A stretch of 44,861 bases of DNA, from the NCBI RefSeq assembly GCF_934772795.1, contig NZ_CAKVMR010000010.1, positions 1 to 44,861 of the forward strand, read 5' to 3'. Source of the stretch: an uncultured Holdemanella sp. Lineage in GTDB: Bacteria > Bacillota_I > Bacilli_A > Erysipelotrichales > Erysipelotrichaceae. The translations under genes and the position numbers were made by a program. Under the pieces are notes generated by a model. That model saw only the letters and a program-made list of their open reading frames with translations, made no database searches and was not told the origin of the DNA. Shown here piece after piece: positions 14,873 through 24,468 of this stretch. Position 1 is the first letter of the stretch. Each line of letters opens with the position of its first letter.

Positions 14873-16375
14873 ATGATAGAGAAGAGAGATTATTTTCAGT
14901 TATTACTGCATTTTTTATTGATTGTTGTATTATCCTTAATTCAAATAATATACCCAATTTTTGTTTCAGAGATACTGACAGTTCAACCAACGGTGAATAG
15001 TATTTTTGTGATTGTATGTAGTTTGATTGTTGGAAAAATGATTGTTAATATATGTGATTTGATTTTAAGTGGATCTATGTATTGGGATTTTTTCAAAAGG
15101 TTAAGAATGAAATTGATACATAATCTGGTTTATATGGACTATGAGGATATTTTGAAGAGGAGTGTTGGTGAATTAACACAAACAGTAGAAAATGATAGTT
15201 CTCAAGTTATTGAATTTTATTTAGTGTTTCTAATGACTTTATTGAAAGATATTTTATTTCTTTTAGGGGTGGTATGTATCGCATTTATAAAGTCATGGGT
15301 AATCGGAGTATCACTAATTATTATGTTGATATTTCTGTTTGCTGTGTTTAGATGGATCAATAAAATTTCTGAAACTAAGTGGGCACGAACCAAACAAGCT
15401 TATCAAAATTTATTTGATATGTTTTCAACGTGTTATTTAATGATGGCAGAGCTGAAAAAAATTAATAGGGAATCTTATTTGGAAAAGAAGTTAAATACAT
15501 TCCTTCAATTTGCTTTTAAATCAGATTTGATTTCTGGATTTATATCTTATCAATTGTGGATTTCTACGATTTTTAGTTTTGGTATGATTAAATTTATAGT
15601 TTTATTGATTGGATGTACACAAAATTTAAATCTAAGCTTTATCTATTTGTTTGTTTATTATATTGATTTATTAGATGACCCGATTTATGAATTGCGTACG
15701 CAAATGGAGAATATTCCATCTGCAAAGAAAGCGCAAGAAAGAGTATTCGCATTGTTGAAAATTAAGAGTAAGTTACATTTTGGAACAAAATTATTGAATG
15801 GTAATATTTGCTGTATTGATTTGAATCATGTTCATTTTGGATACAATGAGAATCTTGTTTTGAAGGATTGTTCACTGCATTTTGAAAATGGAAATATATA
15901 TGGGTTAATTGGCCCTAGTGGTAGTGGTAAATCAACATTAATTAACTTAATTGCACATTTATACGAGCCGCAGTCAGGAACGATATACATAAACAATGTA
16001 GGATTGAATGAATATAAAGAAAAAGAAACGTTAAAGGAAATAGAGTATATTGGACAGAATGAAAAGAATGTGAATCCATATGAAATCGTAGATCCATATC
16101 ATAGATATAGTCGAGAAAAGATTGAAAAAGACTTGGGCTATATATTGAATGATGAATTATCGAAAGGGCAATTACAGTATTTATACTTATATAAAGCTTT
16201 AAGAAGTGAAAAGTCAGTCATTATATTGGATGAAATTTTTAGTTATGTGGATATGGATAAGATAAAAAATGCATTTTCTAAATTTAAAGAAATGAAAAAA
16301 ATCATAATTGTAGTTACGCATGAAAAAGAAGTAATGCAATTTTGTGATTCAACTATATCCATGGAGGATTTGTAA
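14873..16375 (+). CDS. ABC exporter half-transporter, consensus-site ATPase subunit
   Basis: 500 residues: an N-terminal membrane domain with about six helices (to residue ~290) fused to an ATPase domain. Walker A GPSGSGKST is at residues 347-355, Q-loop YIGQNE follows, Walker B VIILDE at 449-454 has the catalytic Glu, and a switch His is in VVTHEKE. The signature is degenerate, LSKGQ at 429-433 instead of LSGGQ. The next gene has the opposite defect, so the two form a heterodimer with one catalytic and one degenerate site, as known for TM287/288-, LmrCD- and BmrCD-type exporters. The ATG at 14873 follows GAGGT. Cargo is unknown; regulation by the divergent XRE-TPR protein is inferred. Confidence 0.88.
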   Translation: MIEKRDYFQLLLHFLLIVVLSLIQIIYPIFVSEILTVQPTVNSIFVIVCSLIVGKMIVNICDLILSGSMYWDFFKRLRMKLIHNLVYMDYEDILKRSVGELTQTVENDSSQVIEFYLVFLMTLLKDILFLLGVVCIAFIKSWVIGVSLIIMLIFLFAVFRWINKISETKWARTKQAYQNLFDMFSTCYLMMAELKKINRESYLEKKLNTFLQFAFKSDLISGFISYQLWISTIFSFGMIKFIVLLIGCTQNLNLSFIYLFVYYIDLLDDPIYELRTQMENIPSAKKAQERVFALLKIKSKLHFGTKLLNGNICCIDLNHVHFGYNENLVLKDCSLHFENGNIYGLIGPSGSGKSTLINLIAHLYEPQSGTIYINNVGLNEYKEKETLKEIEYIGQNEKNVNPYEIVDPYHRYSREKIEKDLGYILNDELSKGQLQYLYLYKALRSEKSVIILDEIFSYVDMDKIKNAFSKFKEMKKIIIVVTHEKEVMQFCDSTISMEDL

Positions 16376-16377
16376 AT

Positions 16378-17736
16378 ATGATTGATGTTATTAAATCGAG
16401 TAAACTTTACTTTTTTCTTGATGTTGTGATTTGGTTTGTTGCACATAATCTTCCTATTTTGATTGGATTGTTGATTCAAACATACTTTGATGGGAATAAT
16501 ACGATCTTTATTGCTTGTTGCGTATGTGGTTTGGTGTTGATTCGAATAGTCTGTATTTTGATTGGTGCCAAAGTGGATATAACGGCTCAACATAAATGGG
16601 CAAACTTTATGTATAAAAAAGCTTATGTTGCTTTAGAACAATCTGAGATTGAAGCGAAACAGGGTGAATTTATAAATGCTTTGAATGAAGATGTGAACGA
16701 AATTGTTGGAACTATTTCATATATGATTGATACAGCATGCAACTTAATATATGGAATTATTGTGATTGTTATTTTAGGACGTATTGATATAAGTTTAGCT
16801 GCATTTGTTACTTTGTTTCCAATACTAGCGATTGGTTTAAATTCATTGATTAAAAAAAGAGTAGAGAAATACTCGATTCAATCAAAAGAATATAGTAATA
16901 GATTTTCTGAAGAATTGTTAAATTTATTAAACGATTCTAGAAGGATTCGTGTGAGCGGGAAAGAAGATGATTATTCGAATAACCTAGATGAAATTGTAAA
17001 TCAACAAAAATATATTGGATTTAAATTTTCTGTATTTAAAGGCTTATTCTCTACCTTTTCAAGTGCTGTAACAGACTGTAATTTGATAGTTATTATTTTC
17101 TGGTATATGTATTTTAAAACATTATCGCCTGGTGCATATGTATTATTTATTACATATTCATTTGATTTATCCTCTTTAGCTACTTATATGAGTACATTGA
17201 TAGTTTCATTACAAAGTACGAAAGTATATATCCAAGATTTCTATAAGAAAATTGAAAATAAAAAAAGAAAGAGAATTTCTATAGATGATTCTATATTGTC
17301 AAAAATAGAATATAATACAATCAATGTTCTGGTTGGAAAAAATGGATCAGGAAAAAGTATGAGCTTAGAATATATAAATACACAGTTGCCGGATTCTGTC
17401 ATGTTACCAGAGAATTATCATTTAATGGATGTATCTAAAAAGGAAAATATTTGTTTAAACCAAGCTGTAGATTATGATAATTCATTTTTAGAAGACATTT
17501 TAAATGAACATGTTGGAAATGATAATTTGTCTGGAGGGCAACAGTTTAGAATGGTGTTAATGAGAACATTATTAACGGATGCAAAAATTATCTTAATAGA
17601 TAATAATTTTATGAGTGTGGATTCTAAACTTATAGAAAAAATATTTGAATATCTAAAGAAATCTGGAAAGACAATTGTTTTTACAGATCATTTGTATCGA
17701 AACGAATATAAAGAGTTTAGTGTGATAGAAGTATAA
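16378..17736 (+). CDS. ABC exporter half-transporter, degenerate-site subunit
   Basis: 452 residues, starting 2 nt after the partner's stop. About six membrane helices occupy residues ~10-275. The short ATPase domain has Walker A GKNGSGKS (320-327) and a canonical LSGGQ (384-388), but Walker B reads IILIDNN (404-410), with Asn at 409 where the catalytic Glu is expected; the switch His is kept in FTDHL. The ATPase domain is ~150 residues, clearly shorter than usual, with little between Walker A and the signature. It therefore should supply LSGGQ to the partner's active site and be itself poorly hydrolytic. No other gene follows. Confidence 0.85.
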   Translation: MIDVIKSSKLYFFLDVVIWFVAHNLPILIGLLIQTYFDGNNTIFIACCVCGLVLIRIVCILIGAKVDITAQHKWANFMYKKAYVALEQSEIEAKQGEFINALNEDVNEIVGTISYMIDTACNLIYGIIVIVILGRIDISLAAFVTLFPILAIGLNSLIKKRVEKYSIQSKEYSNRFSEELLNLLNDSRRIRVSGKEDDYSNNLDEIVNQQKYIGFKFSVFKGLFSTFSSAVTDCNLIVIIFWYMYFKTLSPGAYVLFITYSFDLSSLATYMSTLIVSLQSTKVYIQDFYKKIENKKRKRISIDDSILSKIEYNTINVLVGKNGSGKSMSLEYINTQLPDSVMLPENYHLMDVSKKENICLNQAVDYDNSFLEDILNEHVGNDNLSGGQQFRMVLMRTLLTDAKIILIDNNFMSVDSKLIEKIFEYLKKSGKTIVFTDHLYRNEYKEFSVIEV

Positions 17737-17874
17737 ATAAAAATAAGAGATAAACTTCCGGTATCATTAAGTTTATAAATGATAATCTAAATATGTACAT
17801 AAATGATCATTTGAGAATGTACACTTCTGATTACGCTTTGATATAATCCTCGAGGTTTACAAGCAGATATATAA

Positions 17875-18009
17875 GTGTTAATCAACATAGAAGTAAACAA
17901 TAATGTAGAAATACGTTACTTAAATGATCTTTTTATATTGGGACGATTGCAGGAGGTAGGCAGTATTAAAGTGAATAAATCAGAAATCGCAAGAGAACTT
18001 GGCACTTGA
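17875..18009 (+). pseudogene. IS21-type transposase (istA) N-terminal remnant
   Basis: The frame encodes VEIRYLNDL, then GRLQEVGSIKVNKSEIAREL and GT before a stop. The EVGSIK-x-SEIARELG pattern matches the N-terminal helix-turn-helix of IS21-family IstA proteins, which would normally continue for several hundred residues. Upstream (about 17790-17850) short repeated ATGTACA and AATGATCATT motifs resemble an element end. The rest of istA and all of istB are missing. The 17737-18197 stretch holds nothing else that I can support. Confidence 0.6.
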
Positions 18010-18197
18010 TGATATAAGTTTGTACTCAATATGTACAAAAGATTTGGAATATAAAATATTACAGGAAATAATTGTATAAATGTCCAGATAATGTAGATGT
18101 ATATGCTGTATGGATTTAAAAGTACACAAAACTGAGTTCAAGTGACAGGTTGCAATTAGCTAGATTCTATTTAAAAATTATTGCACATTCTTAAAAT

Positions 18198-18232
18198 AAC
18201 AAGCCCTTCTACATAGCGTGGAAGGGCTTGTT
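18198..18232. terminator. terminator of AlbA_2/HATPase gene 2
   Basis: AACAAGCCCTTC and GAAGGGCTTGTT form a perfect 12-bp stem. On the minus strand it lies 22 nt beyond the stop of the gene at 18254 and is followed by TTATTTT. Confidence 0.8.
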
Positions 18233-18253
18233 TGTACGATGATTGGTATTGTC

Positions 18254-19651
18254 TCATTTATTGTTAGTAGTGATGTATTTTTGGTTTCTACTATTTGGTT
18301 TATCTGGGATAGTCATCTTAAGCTGTCCTGATTGCATAAGTGGAGCAATGAAGTTTTGAGTAAAGTATTTTATATCTTTAAATCCACAAGCTGTTGTAAT
18401 TTCTCTTTTTGTCTTGGGCTCAACACACAATTCTAATATTTGTTTAGAAATTTTAACTTGTGGGTTAACTTGTGGGGTGACTTGTAGGTTAACTTGTGGA
18501 GTATAGTTTAAATTTTGCAAAGTAACTTTAAAATCCATTGCAGTTGATGAAAATTTAGGTTTAAATTCAGCTTTATATCCTGGAAGCATTTCTGTTTCGC
18601 TAATAATCTTTTTTAAACCACTTCCGCGTCTTTCCATATACTTCATGCGATGAAATAAATCAGCAATTACGGGATTTCTTCGCATAGAACGTATATTATA
18701 AACATCGTATTCTTGAATTGTTCCACCTCCAAACATACCGCCTGGAGAAGCAATTTCTAAACGATCATCAAACATATCAATATGAATTTCACTGCCAAGC
18801 ACTATATAATCACGGTGAATTAGCGCATTGACAATAGCCTCTGTTATAGCTCGTTCAGCGTAATCAGGTTTATCTACTCTGTATTGTGCTTCTTTAGCAA
18901 ATCTGACTTTGGAATTGTTTTTAATAAAGTCAGTAGCGTTCTTTAATAGATATATTAAATTTCCTTCATATTCTTTATCATCTAGTGCATCATCGAAAAT
19001 AGAACCTTTTTCTAAACCGTTCCATCTAGTGCAAAATATGCGGGAATTGTACACTATATGTTGATCGGCCATGAGTTTTCCAGCATTTGTTAAAAAGCCG
19101 TTTTTATCAGCTAAACCAAAAGAAATATAATCGGATGGTTCAAAATGAAGACCAGTTCTTTCTAAGTAAGTTGCTTCTAGGAGCGTGAAACTATAGTCCT
19201 TCTTTAAAGCATCTGTTAATAAAGTGTCAAATGATTGATTGGTTCCTTTTAGAATTAATTCGTTGACAATGTAATCTGGAGCAATTACGCTTTCATTTCC
19301 AACACGAACATAAGCTTCCATAACACCATCTGCTTTGTAATAATAAGGCGTAGAACGACCAGATGAAATTTCTATAGCTAACAGATTTTTATTATCTTCT
19401 ACAAAGGGTTTTAAATTGAATTGAGGCAGTGGTGTTATACGTTCTTTAATTAAACGACTAATTGCTTCAGCATCACTTTGCACATCTGATAATCCAATTG
19501 GTTCTCTATCATCTGAAATACCAAAAAATAAAGTTCCACCAATACCATTAGAAAATGCACTAACACTTTTTAACCAACTTTTTGGTTTCTTTGTTTCAAG
19601 TGCAACTTTGAAATCGCATTCTGTCGCTTCGGCAATTAATTGTTCAATCAT
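18254..19651 (-). CDS. AlbA_2 (Schlafen-type) DNA-binding / HATPase_c_4 regulator 2
   Basis: 465 residues. The ATG at 19651 follows AGAGGAA. The N-terminal AlbA_2 domain (residues ~10-130) shows E-DFK and AFSNGIGGTLFFGISDD. A central GHKL-like domain carries ITEAIVNALIHRDY and IASPGGMFGGG, then RRGSGLKKIISE. Near residues 392-408 a low-complexity tract of TPQVN/PQV units precedes a C-terminal winged-helix segment (TKREITTACGF). It belongs to the same COG2865 group as 11302-12951 but is shorter and clearly diverged. The family is thought to bind DNA; target and signal are unknown. It may be cargo of the element whose istA remnant lies beside it. Confidence 0.85.
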   Translation of the reverse strand: MIEQLIAEATECDFKVALETKKPKSWLKSVSAFSNGIGGTLFFGISDDREPIGLSDVQSDAEAISRLIKERITPLPQFNLKPFVEDNKNLLAIEISSGRSTPYYYKADGVMEAYVRVGNESVIAPDYIVNELILKGTNQSFDTLLTDALKKDYSFTLLEATYLERTGLHFEPSDYISFGLADKNGFLTNAGKLMADQHIVYNSRIFCTRWNGLEKGSIFDDALDDKEYEGNLIYLLKNATDFIKNNSKVRFAKEAQYRVDKPDYAERAITEAIVNALIHRDYIVLGSEIHIDMFDDRLEIASPGGMFGGGTIQEYDVYNIRSMRRNPVIADLFHRMKYMERRGSGLKKIISETEMLPGYKAEFKPKFSSTAMDFKVTLQNLNYTPQVNLQVTPQVNPQVKISKQILELCVEPKTKREITTACGFKDIKYFTQNFIAPLMQSGQLKMTIPDKPNSRNQKYITTNNK

Positions 19652-20106
19652 TATGATTCCTCTTCTTTCTAAATGTGTTTTGTTTGTCTATATTATACTT
19701 TGCTTCTGAGGCTGTTTCAATTTTCAAACCACTATTGTTTATCGTTCATTTACTCATTTATCTACTCACTTAATTATCTATTTGCATTTTATAATGACGT
19801 ACTTAATAACGCGTGAAAACAGATTGGTTAAAAACACCTGTAAGCCACGGTTTACAAGTGTTTGAAACAGGCTATTTTATGTGCTCTTTTAGGCCTATAT
19901 GCAAAAAAAAATTGCGAGCTCAAGCAGAGATAAAATGAATAAAAGTGCCATATATAAGGCGCTTTTTATGTGTTTATAGATTGTTTTGCTACCAAATTGA
20001 TACCAATAATATAGAGAACATGTTCCCAATGAGAAATTGAATGTGTATTTTATATCAAATATTATTATTAGTTTGATAAATAATTACTCGTTCGATTTCC
20101 GCTTTT
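19652..20106. other. gene-free stretch with two hairpins
   Basis: About 455 bp without a supportable gene. A hairpin at 19832-19863 (AAACACCTGTAA with a 3' complement, one mismatch) has no T run. A second at 19941-19966 (AAAAGTGCC / GGCGCTTTT) has a T run on the minus strand and probably terminates the XRE-TPR gene ending at 20107. The first ~60 bp should contain the promoter of the AlbA_2 gene. Confidence 0.5.
19941..19966 (-). terminator. probable terminator of XRE-TPR gene 4
   Basis: GGCGCTTTT and AAAAGTGCC form a 9-bp stem (one G-T pair) followed on the minus strand by T-rich sequence. It is 140 nt beyond the stop of the gene at 20107. Confidence 0.5.
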
Positions 20107-21369
20107 TCAAATTGGTAACATATCACTGGTTGAATCTAAATATGTTTTCAAGTCTTTATAACGCTTGGTTTGTTCGACAAGCATACTTAGTTCTTCATAA
20201 AAGAATTGTTTATATTTCCCCATAGTATTATCGATTATAATAGGTACTTTAGTCACTATAAAATAGGATAGTTCATCATTGTCAGTTTGATATTTATATT
20301 TCAAAATGAAGTAGTTCAAAAGATTTTCGTATTGGCTATCACCTTTGTAGATCCCTTTGGATTGTATAAAGGATTTAAGTTGATTGGTTTTATTTGTCTT
20401 TTGATAAGAAATGCATAAATCGATACCTACAATATTCGCATAAGGTGAATCCATAGCTATATATTGTTCAAGATAATTTATGGCTATATCGTACATATCA
20501 ATTCTAAAGGCTTGTAGACCGATATTCTTTAGAAGTTGAGATATTTTAATTTTAGGTATGTTTGAATGGTGTGCTTCTACTGTATGATTTATTTGAGAAA
20601 CTAGTTTTTCAAATTTTTCTTTTTCTGTATTTGAAAAGGCAAATCCTTTTAGAGAATAAATATCGAGAAGACGAATATAATTGTTTTTACTAGTATATTC
20701 TTCTTCTAAATCTTGACAATAATCAAGCATTTCAGACAATTTGGATTGATTATATAAAATCATCATATGGTTTCCACGATTAATCATGCTGTTTGAATTT
20801 TTAAAATCAAAATAGGAAAAATCATAAATACCACTAATTGTTCGTTTCTTAAAAACTAAATCCATCATGACTTCATAGAGGTCAGAATTGATAATGTTTT
20901 TTAGCAAGATAATATATTCAGTACTTTGAAGAGTCGGAAGTTCAAATGAGGAATAATAGGTGTAGATCCATTTGAAACACTCATAGTATTCATGAAAGAA
21001 AATGTATTCTTTGAATGGATTTAATTGTTTTATATAGGATTCAGAGATGGATATAAGCTTTTCTAAATTATAATAATCGCAGGCATTTAATAAATCAGAA
21101 AAAATGGAAGTTGGCAGGAATTCTTCAATACAATAATCCGTATTGAATTTTAGATTCATCTTTTTTAGTAATTCTTCATAAATAGAATCGTTTTTAATAA
21201 TAACACCCTGTTCTATTTTACTAAGTGTTTGTCGAGTGCATATTGGCTCATTATACTCATTTAACAAAAAAGAGTTTTGTGATAGATGTTTAAATTGTTG
21301 AGTTCGATATACATGGATTAGGTATCCAATTTTCTTCTTATCGGAATCGTTGATTTTTAAATAATGCAT
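20107..21369 (-). CDS. XRE-TPR transcriptional regulator 4 (second subfamily)
   Basis: 420 residues. ATG 21369 was chosen because GCGAGGA lies 6 nt upstream; the frame extends 8 codons further to a GTG without such a site. The N-terminus has an XRE-like domain (LIHVYRTQQFKHLSQNSFL, then TRQTLSKIEQGV), longer and more diverged than in regulators 1-3. The rest is helical and TPR-like. It shows no close identity to regulators 1-3. It is divergent from the ABC exporter at 21509 with a 139-bp shared promoter region, so local control is likely. The ligand is unknown. Confidence 0.78.
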   Translation of the reverse strand: MHYLKINDSDKKKIGYLIHVYRTQQFKHLSQNSFLLNEYNEPICTRQTLSKIEQGVIIKNDSIYEELLKKMNLKFNTDYCIEEFLPTSIFSDLLNACDYYNLEKLISISESYIKQLNPFKEYIFFHEYYECFKWIYTYYSSFELPTLQSTEYIILLKNIINSDLYEVMMDLVFKKRTISGIYDFSYFDFKNSNSMINRGNHMMILYNQSKLSEMLDYCQDLEEEYTSKNNYIRLLDIYSLKGFAFSNTEKEKFEKLVSQINHTVEAHHSNIPKIKISQLLKNIGLQAFRIDMYDIAINYLEQYIAMDSPYANIVGIDLCISYQKTNKTNQLKSFIQSKGIYKGDSQYENLLNYFILKYKYQTDNDELSYFIVTKVPIIIDNTMGKYKQFFYEELSMLVEQTKRYKDLKTYLDSTSDMLPI

Positions 21370-21508
21370 AGTATTCCTCGCTTCATAATTCACTTAATTT
21401 TAACACTTTTCATATTTGTGTAGAAGAATCAATTGTTGTGGCAAATTGTTAAAAAAGAAAGATAATAGAATGCGATAGGTATATACTATTAAATTAAATA
21501 GGGGATGG

Positions 21509-23146
21509 ATGAGAATGTATCGATATATATTGAGAAATAAAAAATATTTTATAGGTACACTGTGTACTAGTTTATTTTCGGGTGTTGTACCTTTGTTTTT
21601 GGCGTATGTAATCCAATTAATATCGGATGTTGCATTTAATAATCATTTTGAAAAAGCAGGTACATGTCTTTTTGCGAGTGTTTTATTTCTTGTATATACA
21701 TTGATGACGACTTCTGTTAATTCAATAATGAAGTCAACTTATAGGAAAAAATTAAAAACAGATTTGGGTGTGGATCTCTATTCTAGCTTGATGAATCAAT
21801 CGTATTCTACGTTTAAAAAAGAGAAGACAGGAAATCAGTTATCTCTATTTACTAATGATATAAAAATGGTAGATGAATATTACTTTTATCCAATATTAAG
21901 TATGATTGTCGATATTATTGTGTCTGTTATTATTTTAATATACATTCTTCGCATCCATGTATTTGTAGGATTCATGATGGTTGTGATTGCAGCAGCAACA
22001 CTTTTGGTGCCGAAGATGATGGAAAAAAGATTGAAAAAGTATTCGAACCAATTGTCTTCTTATTCAGGTATATATAATTCAAAATTAAAGGAGATATTTC
22101 AAAATTTCGATATCATATTGGATTTGGGCGTTCTAAAACAGTTCGTGGATAAAGGAAAAGAATGGATTGAAAACATGGAATGCAAACAAAGAAATGTGAA
22201 TATGGCAATATCTTTGACGGGAAACTGGGCTAATTGTATTGCAGCCACTTTTCAATTGATCTTCATGTTGGTGATTGGATTGATGATATTATATGGACAT
22301 TTAAATATGATATATATGATGCCAATTGTAAATGTTTCTAATAATTTTATTTCGAATTTAAATGATATTTCAAGCAATCTTGCTGGATTTAAGTCGGTGT
22401 CGGACGTGAATTCGAAATTATTGAATATTATCGATTCTCATGGACAGGCAAATAAGTTCGAATCGAACTATGATGGAAATATCTGTTTGGAACATGTATC
22501 TTTTGGTTATACTGAAAGTAAGATGATCATTGATGATTTATCTTTCAAATTTGAAAAGGGAAAAAAATATGCGATTGTTGGTTCGAGTGGTTCCGGAAAA
22601 TCTACAATTTTAAAATTGATTTTAGGATATTATCCAGCTCAAAAAGGAAATATAAGTGTTTTGGATTCTAAGAATGTTTCTATGATTCATCAGGAAAGTC
22701 ATATATTTGATGACACGATCCGAAATAACTTGAATATGGAGCTTGTACAAACAGATGAAATGCTTTTAAAATGTTTGGAATTTGTAGATTTACCAGAATT
22801 TAAATTAGATCAGAATATTGGTGAGGATGGAAGTAATCTTTCTGGTGGGCAAGTTCAACGAATAGGGATTGCGCGTACAATCGCACATTTAAAAGAGGTA
22901 CTTTTGTGTGATGAAATTACAGCAAGTCTAGATGCTCAGACGGCCATTGAAATTGAAAATCGAATATTGGATTTAAAAGATGAAACTGTATTATATGTAA
23001 CACATAAATATTTTGACGAAACACTTAAGAAGTTTGATTGTATCCTTGTATTTAAACAAGGACGGATTGTTGAACAGGGATCGTTTGAAGAACTTATGAA
23101 AAATAAAGAGTACTTCTATGACTTAAAAAACAAGGGATGTATATAG
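21509..23146 (+). CDS. ABC exporter (membrane domain + ATPase), XRE-TPR 4 neighbour
   Basis: 545 residues. Five or six membrane helices lie in residues ~1-290, then an ATPase domain with all motifs intact: Walker A GSSGSGKST (358-366), LSGGQ (444-448), Walker B VLLCDE (464-469) and VTHKY. The start is either ATG 21509 or ATG 21515; GGGGATGG precedes both. Intact motifs allow a homodimer, or a heterodimer with the similar product of 24469. It is divergent from regulator 4 and followed by regulator 5 with its own promoter. Substrate is unknown; peptide or drug export is the usual role of this class. Confidence 0.88.
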   Translation: MRMYRYILRNKKYFIGTLCTSLFSGVVPLFLAYVIQLISDVAFNNHFEKAGTCLFASVLFLVYTLMTTSVNSIMKSTYRKKLKTDLGVDLYSSLMNQSYSTFKKEKTGNQLSLFTNDIKMVDEYYFYPILSMIVDIIVSVIILIYILRIHVFVGFMMVVIAAATLLVPKMMEKRLKKYSNQLSSYSGIYNSKLKEIFQNFDIILDLGVLKQFVDKGKEWIENMECKQRNVNMAISLTGNWANCIAATFQLIFMLVIGLMILYGHLNMIYMMPIVNVSNNFISNLNDISSNLAGFKSVSDVNSKLLNIIDSHGQANKFESNYDGNICLEHVSFGYTESKMIIDDLSFKFEKGKKYAIVGSSGSGKSTILKLILGYYPAQKGNISVLDSKNVSMIHQESHIFDDTIRNNLNMELVQTDEMLLKCLEFVDLPEFKLDQNIGEDGSNLSGGQVQRIGIARTIAHLKEVLLCDEITASLDAQTAIEIENRILDLKDETVLYVTHKYFDETLKKFDCILVFKQGRIVEQGSFEELMKNKEYFYDLKNKGCI

Positions 23147-23181
23147 AACCTGTTTTCACTTCAGTGATGAGATTCAATTCG

Positions 23182-23190
23182 TGATATAAT
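23182..23190 (+). promoter_or_regulatory. extended -10 promoter of XRE-TPR gene 5
   Basis: TGATATAAT is a consensus extended -10 element 48 nt upstream of the regulator start. No good -35 is visible. A six-codon frame (23203-23223, MNYFLN) preceded by AGGA lies in the leader. Confidence 0.5.
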
Positions 23191-23237
23191 TAGGAACAAA
23201 TAATGAATTATTTCTTGAATTAGTAGGTGGGCAGTGC

Positions 23238-24335
23238 ATGAATGATTACAGAGGATTATTGATTAAGAAAAAACGAAAAGAATTAGACATATCATTAGAA
23301 GCTTTATCACATGGGGTTTGTTCTCCTTCATATCTTTCTAAAATTGAAAATAATATCTTGGCCGCAAATGATGATATATACAATTTGTTGTTTAAGAAAT
23401 TAGGGATTTGTACGATGGATACGATTAAAGAAGAAAGAATTAAACAAATGTTGGATCTTTTCTTTAAATACTATATGTCATCGGATTTAAAAATATTTAA
23501 GATAATTAATGAGCTTTTGGAATATAAAGATAAGGTTGTGTCATCCTGTTTGTTTGTTCAATATCAATTGTTTTTACTATTTGCTTCTGAATTGAATTCT
23601 CAAATCAATATATCACTTGCTGAAGTGGAAGCGTATTATTCGTACATGGATGATTCGCAAAAAGAATATTTTAATTTGTTTAGATTATCTTCTGGAAATA
23701 TAGAACTATCTGATAATGAAGAATGGATATTTATAAGAAGATTGAAGGCCAAAGCCAATCTATATTCGTATCAAAAGAATGTTTTTGCGGCATACGATCT
23801 TTATAAAACATGTTTAAACTATGCGGTTGAATTAGGAAATAAGATGTTGATTGCGGAAATTCTTTGCTCATTAGGATGGCTTTGTCTTGATATAGATTTA
23901 AATCAAGCTGAAAAATATTACACAAGTGCCGCTCAGTATGACTCACAATATAAAATGTTGGCTTTTTACAATCTGGGAGCAACTATGATACAGCATAAGG
24001 ATTGTATGGAAAAGGGAAATCAATATTTAAAGAAAGGATTAAAATCGTGTACGGATGACTTTTTTGCAGTCAAATATAAAGAAGCTTTATTTGTATATGC
24101 GATTCTAAAAGAGAATGTTGGAGATGAAAAAAGATTAATCAAAGAATTAGATGATTCTAAGTATATTGATGTTTTCTCTATGATGCTAGATAATGATTAT
24201 CCATTAAATGTTGACTATCAGAATCGATTAAAAGAATTAAAGAATGATTCTTCTTTGTTTAAATTCTTATTCATAAAAAATTGTGAATACCTGCATAAAT
24301 ATAAAGAGATTTGTGTCGCAAATAATTTTATTTAA
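23238..24335 (+). CDS. XRE-TPR transcriptional regulator 5 (second subfamily)
   Basis: 365 residues. ATG 23238 follows AGGTGGG. Residues ~5-60 form an XRE helix-turn-helix (IKKKRKELDISLEALSHGVC, then SPSYLSKIENN); the rest shows TPR-type helices, for example AKANLYSYQKNVFAAYDLYK and AEILCSLGWLCLDIDLNQAE. The overall form recalls Rgg/PlcR-like peptide-responsive regulators. It lies between two ABC exporter genes on the same strand, separated from the downstream one by a terminator at 24380-24423, so it may be transcribed alone and control one or both exporters. Ligand not known. Confidence 0.82.
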   Translation: MNDYRGLLIKKKRKELDISLEALSHGVCSPSYLSKIENNILAANDDIYNLLFKKLGICTMDTIKEERIKQMLDLFFKYYMSSDLKIFKIINELLEYKDKVVSSCLFVQYQLFLLFASELNSQINISLAEVEAYYSYMDDSQKEYFNLFRLSSGNIELSDNEEWIFIRRLKAKANLYSYQKNVFAAYDLYKTCLNYAVELGNKMLIAEILCSLGWLCLDIDLNQAEKYYTSAAQYDSQYKMLAFYNLGATMIQHKDCMEKGNQYLKKGLKSCTDDFFAVKYKEALFVYAILKENVGDEKRLIKELDDSKYIDVFSMMLDNDYPLNVDYQNRLKELKNDSSLFKFLFIKNCEYLHKYKEICVANNFI

Positions 24336-24379
24336 TATTAGTTTTGTGCAAGATCACCTAATAAATTGAACTTAATATA

Positions 24380-24423
24380 GACAAGAAACCCATTTATTTC
24401 TCAATGACAGTTTCTTGTCTTTT
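24380..24423 (+). terminator. terminator of XRE-TPR gene 5
   Basis: GACAAGAAAC and GTTTCTTGTC form a perfect 10-bp stem followed by TTTT. It lies between the regulator and the next exporter gene, and could also act as a conditional attenuator of the latter, since only 45 nt separate it from that gene. Confidence 0.8.
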
Positions 24424-24468
24424 CGTTTGACTTGAAAAATAATAACCCTAAGGAAAAGGGGGTTGTTT

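Noticed and set aside
19832..19863. Hairpin considered as a terminator or attachment site
   Set aside because: No T tract follows and no integrase gene is nearby; kept only as part of the intergenic description.
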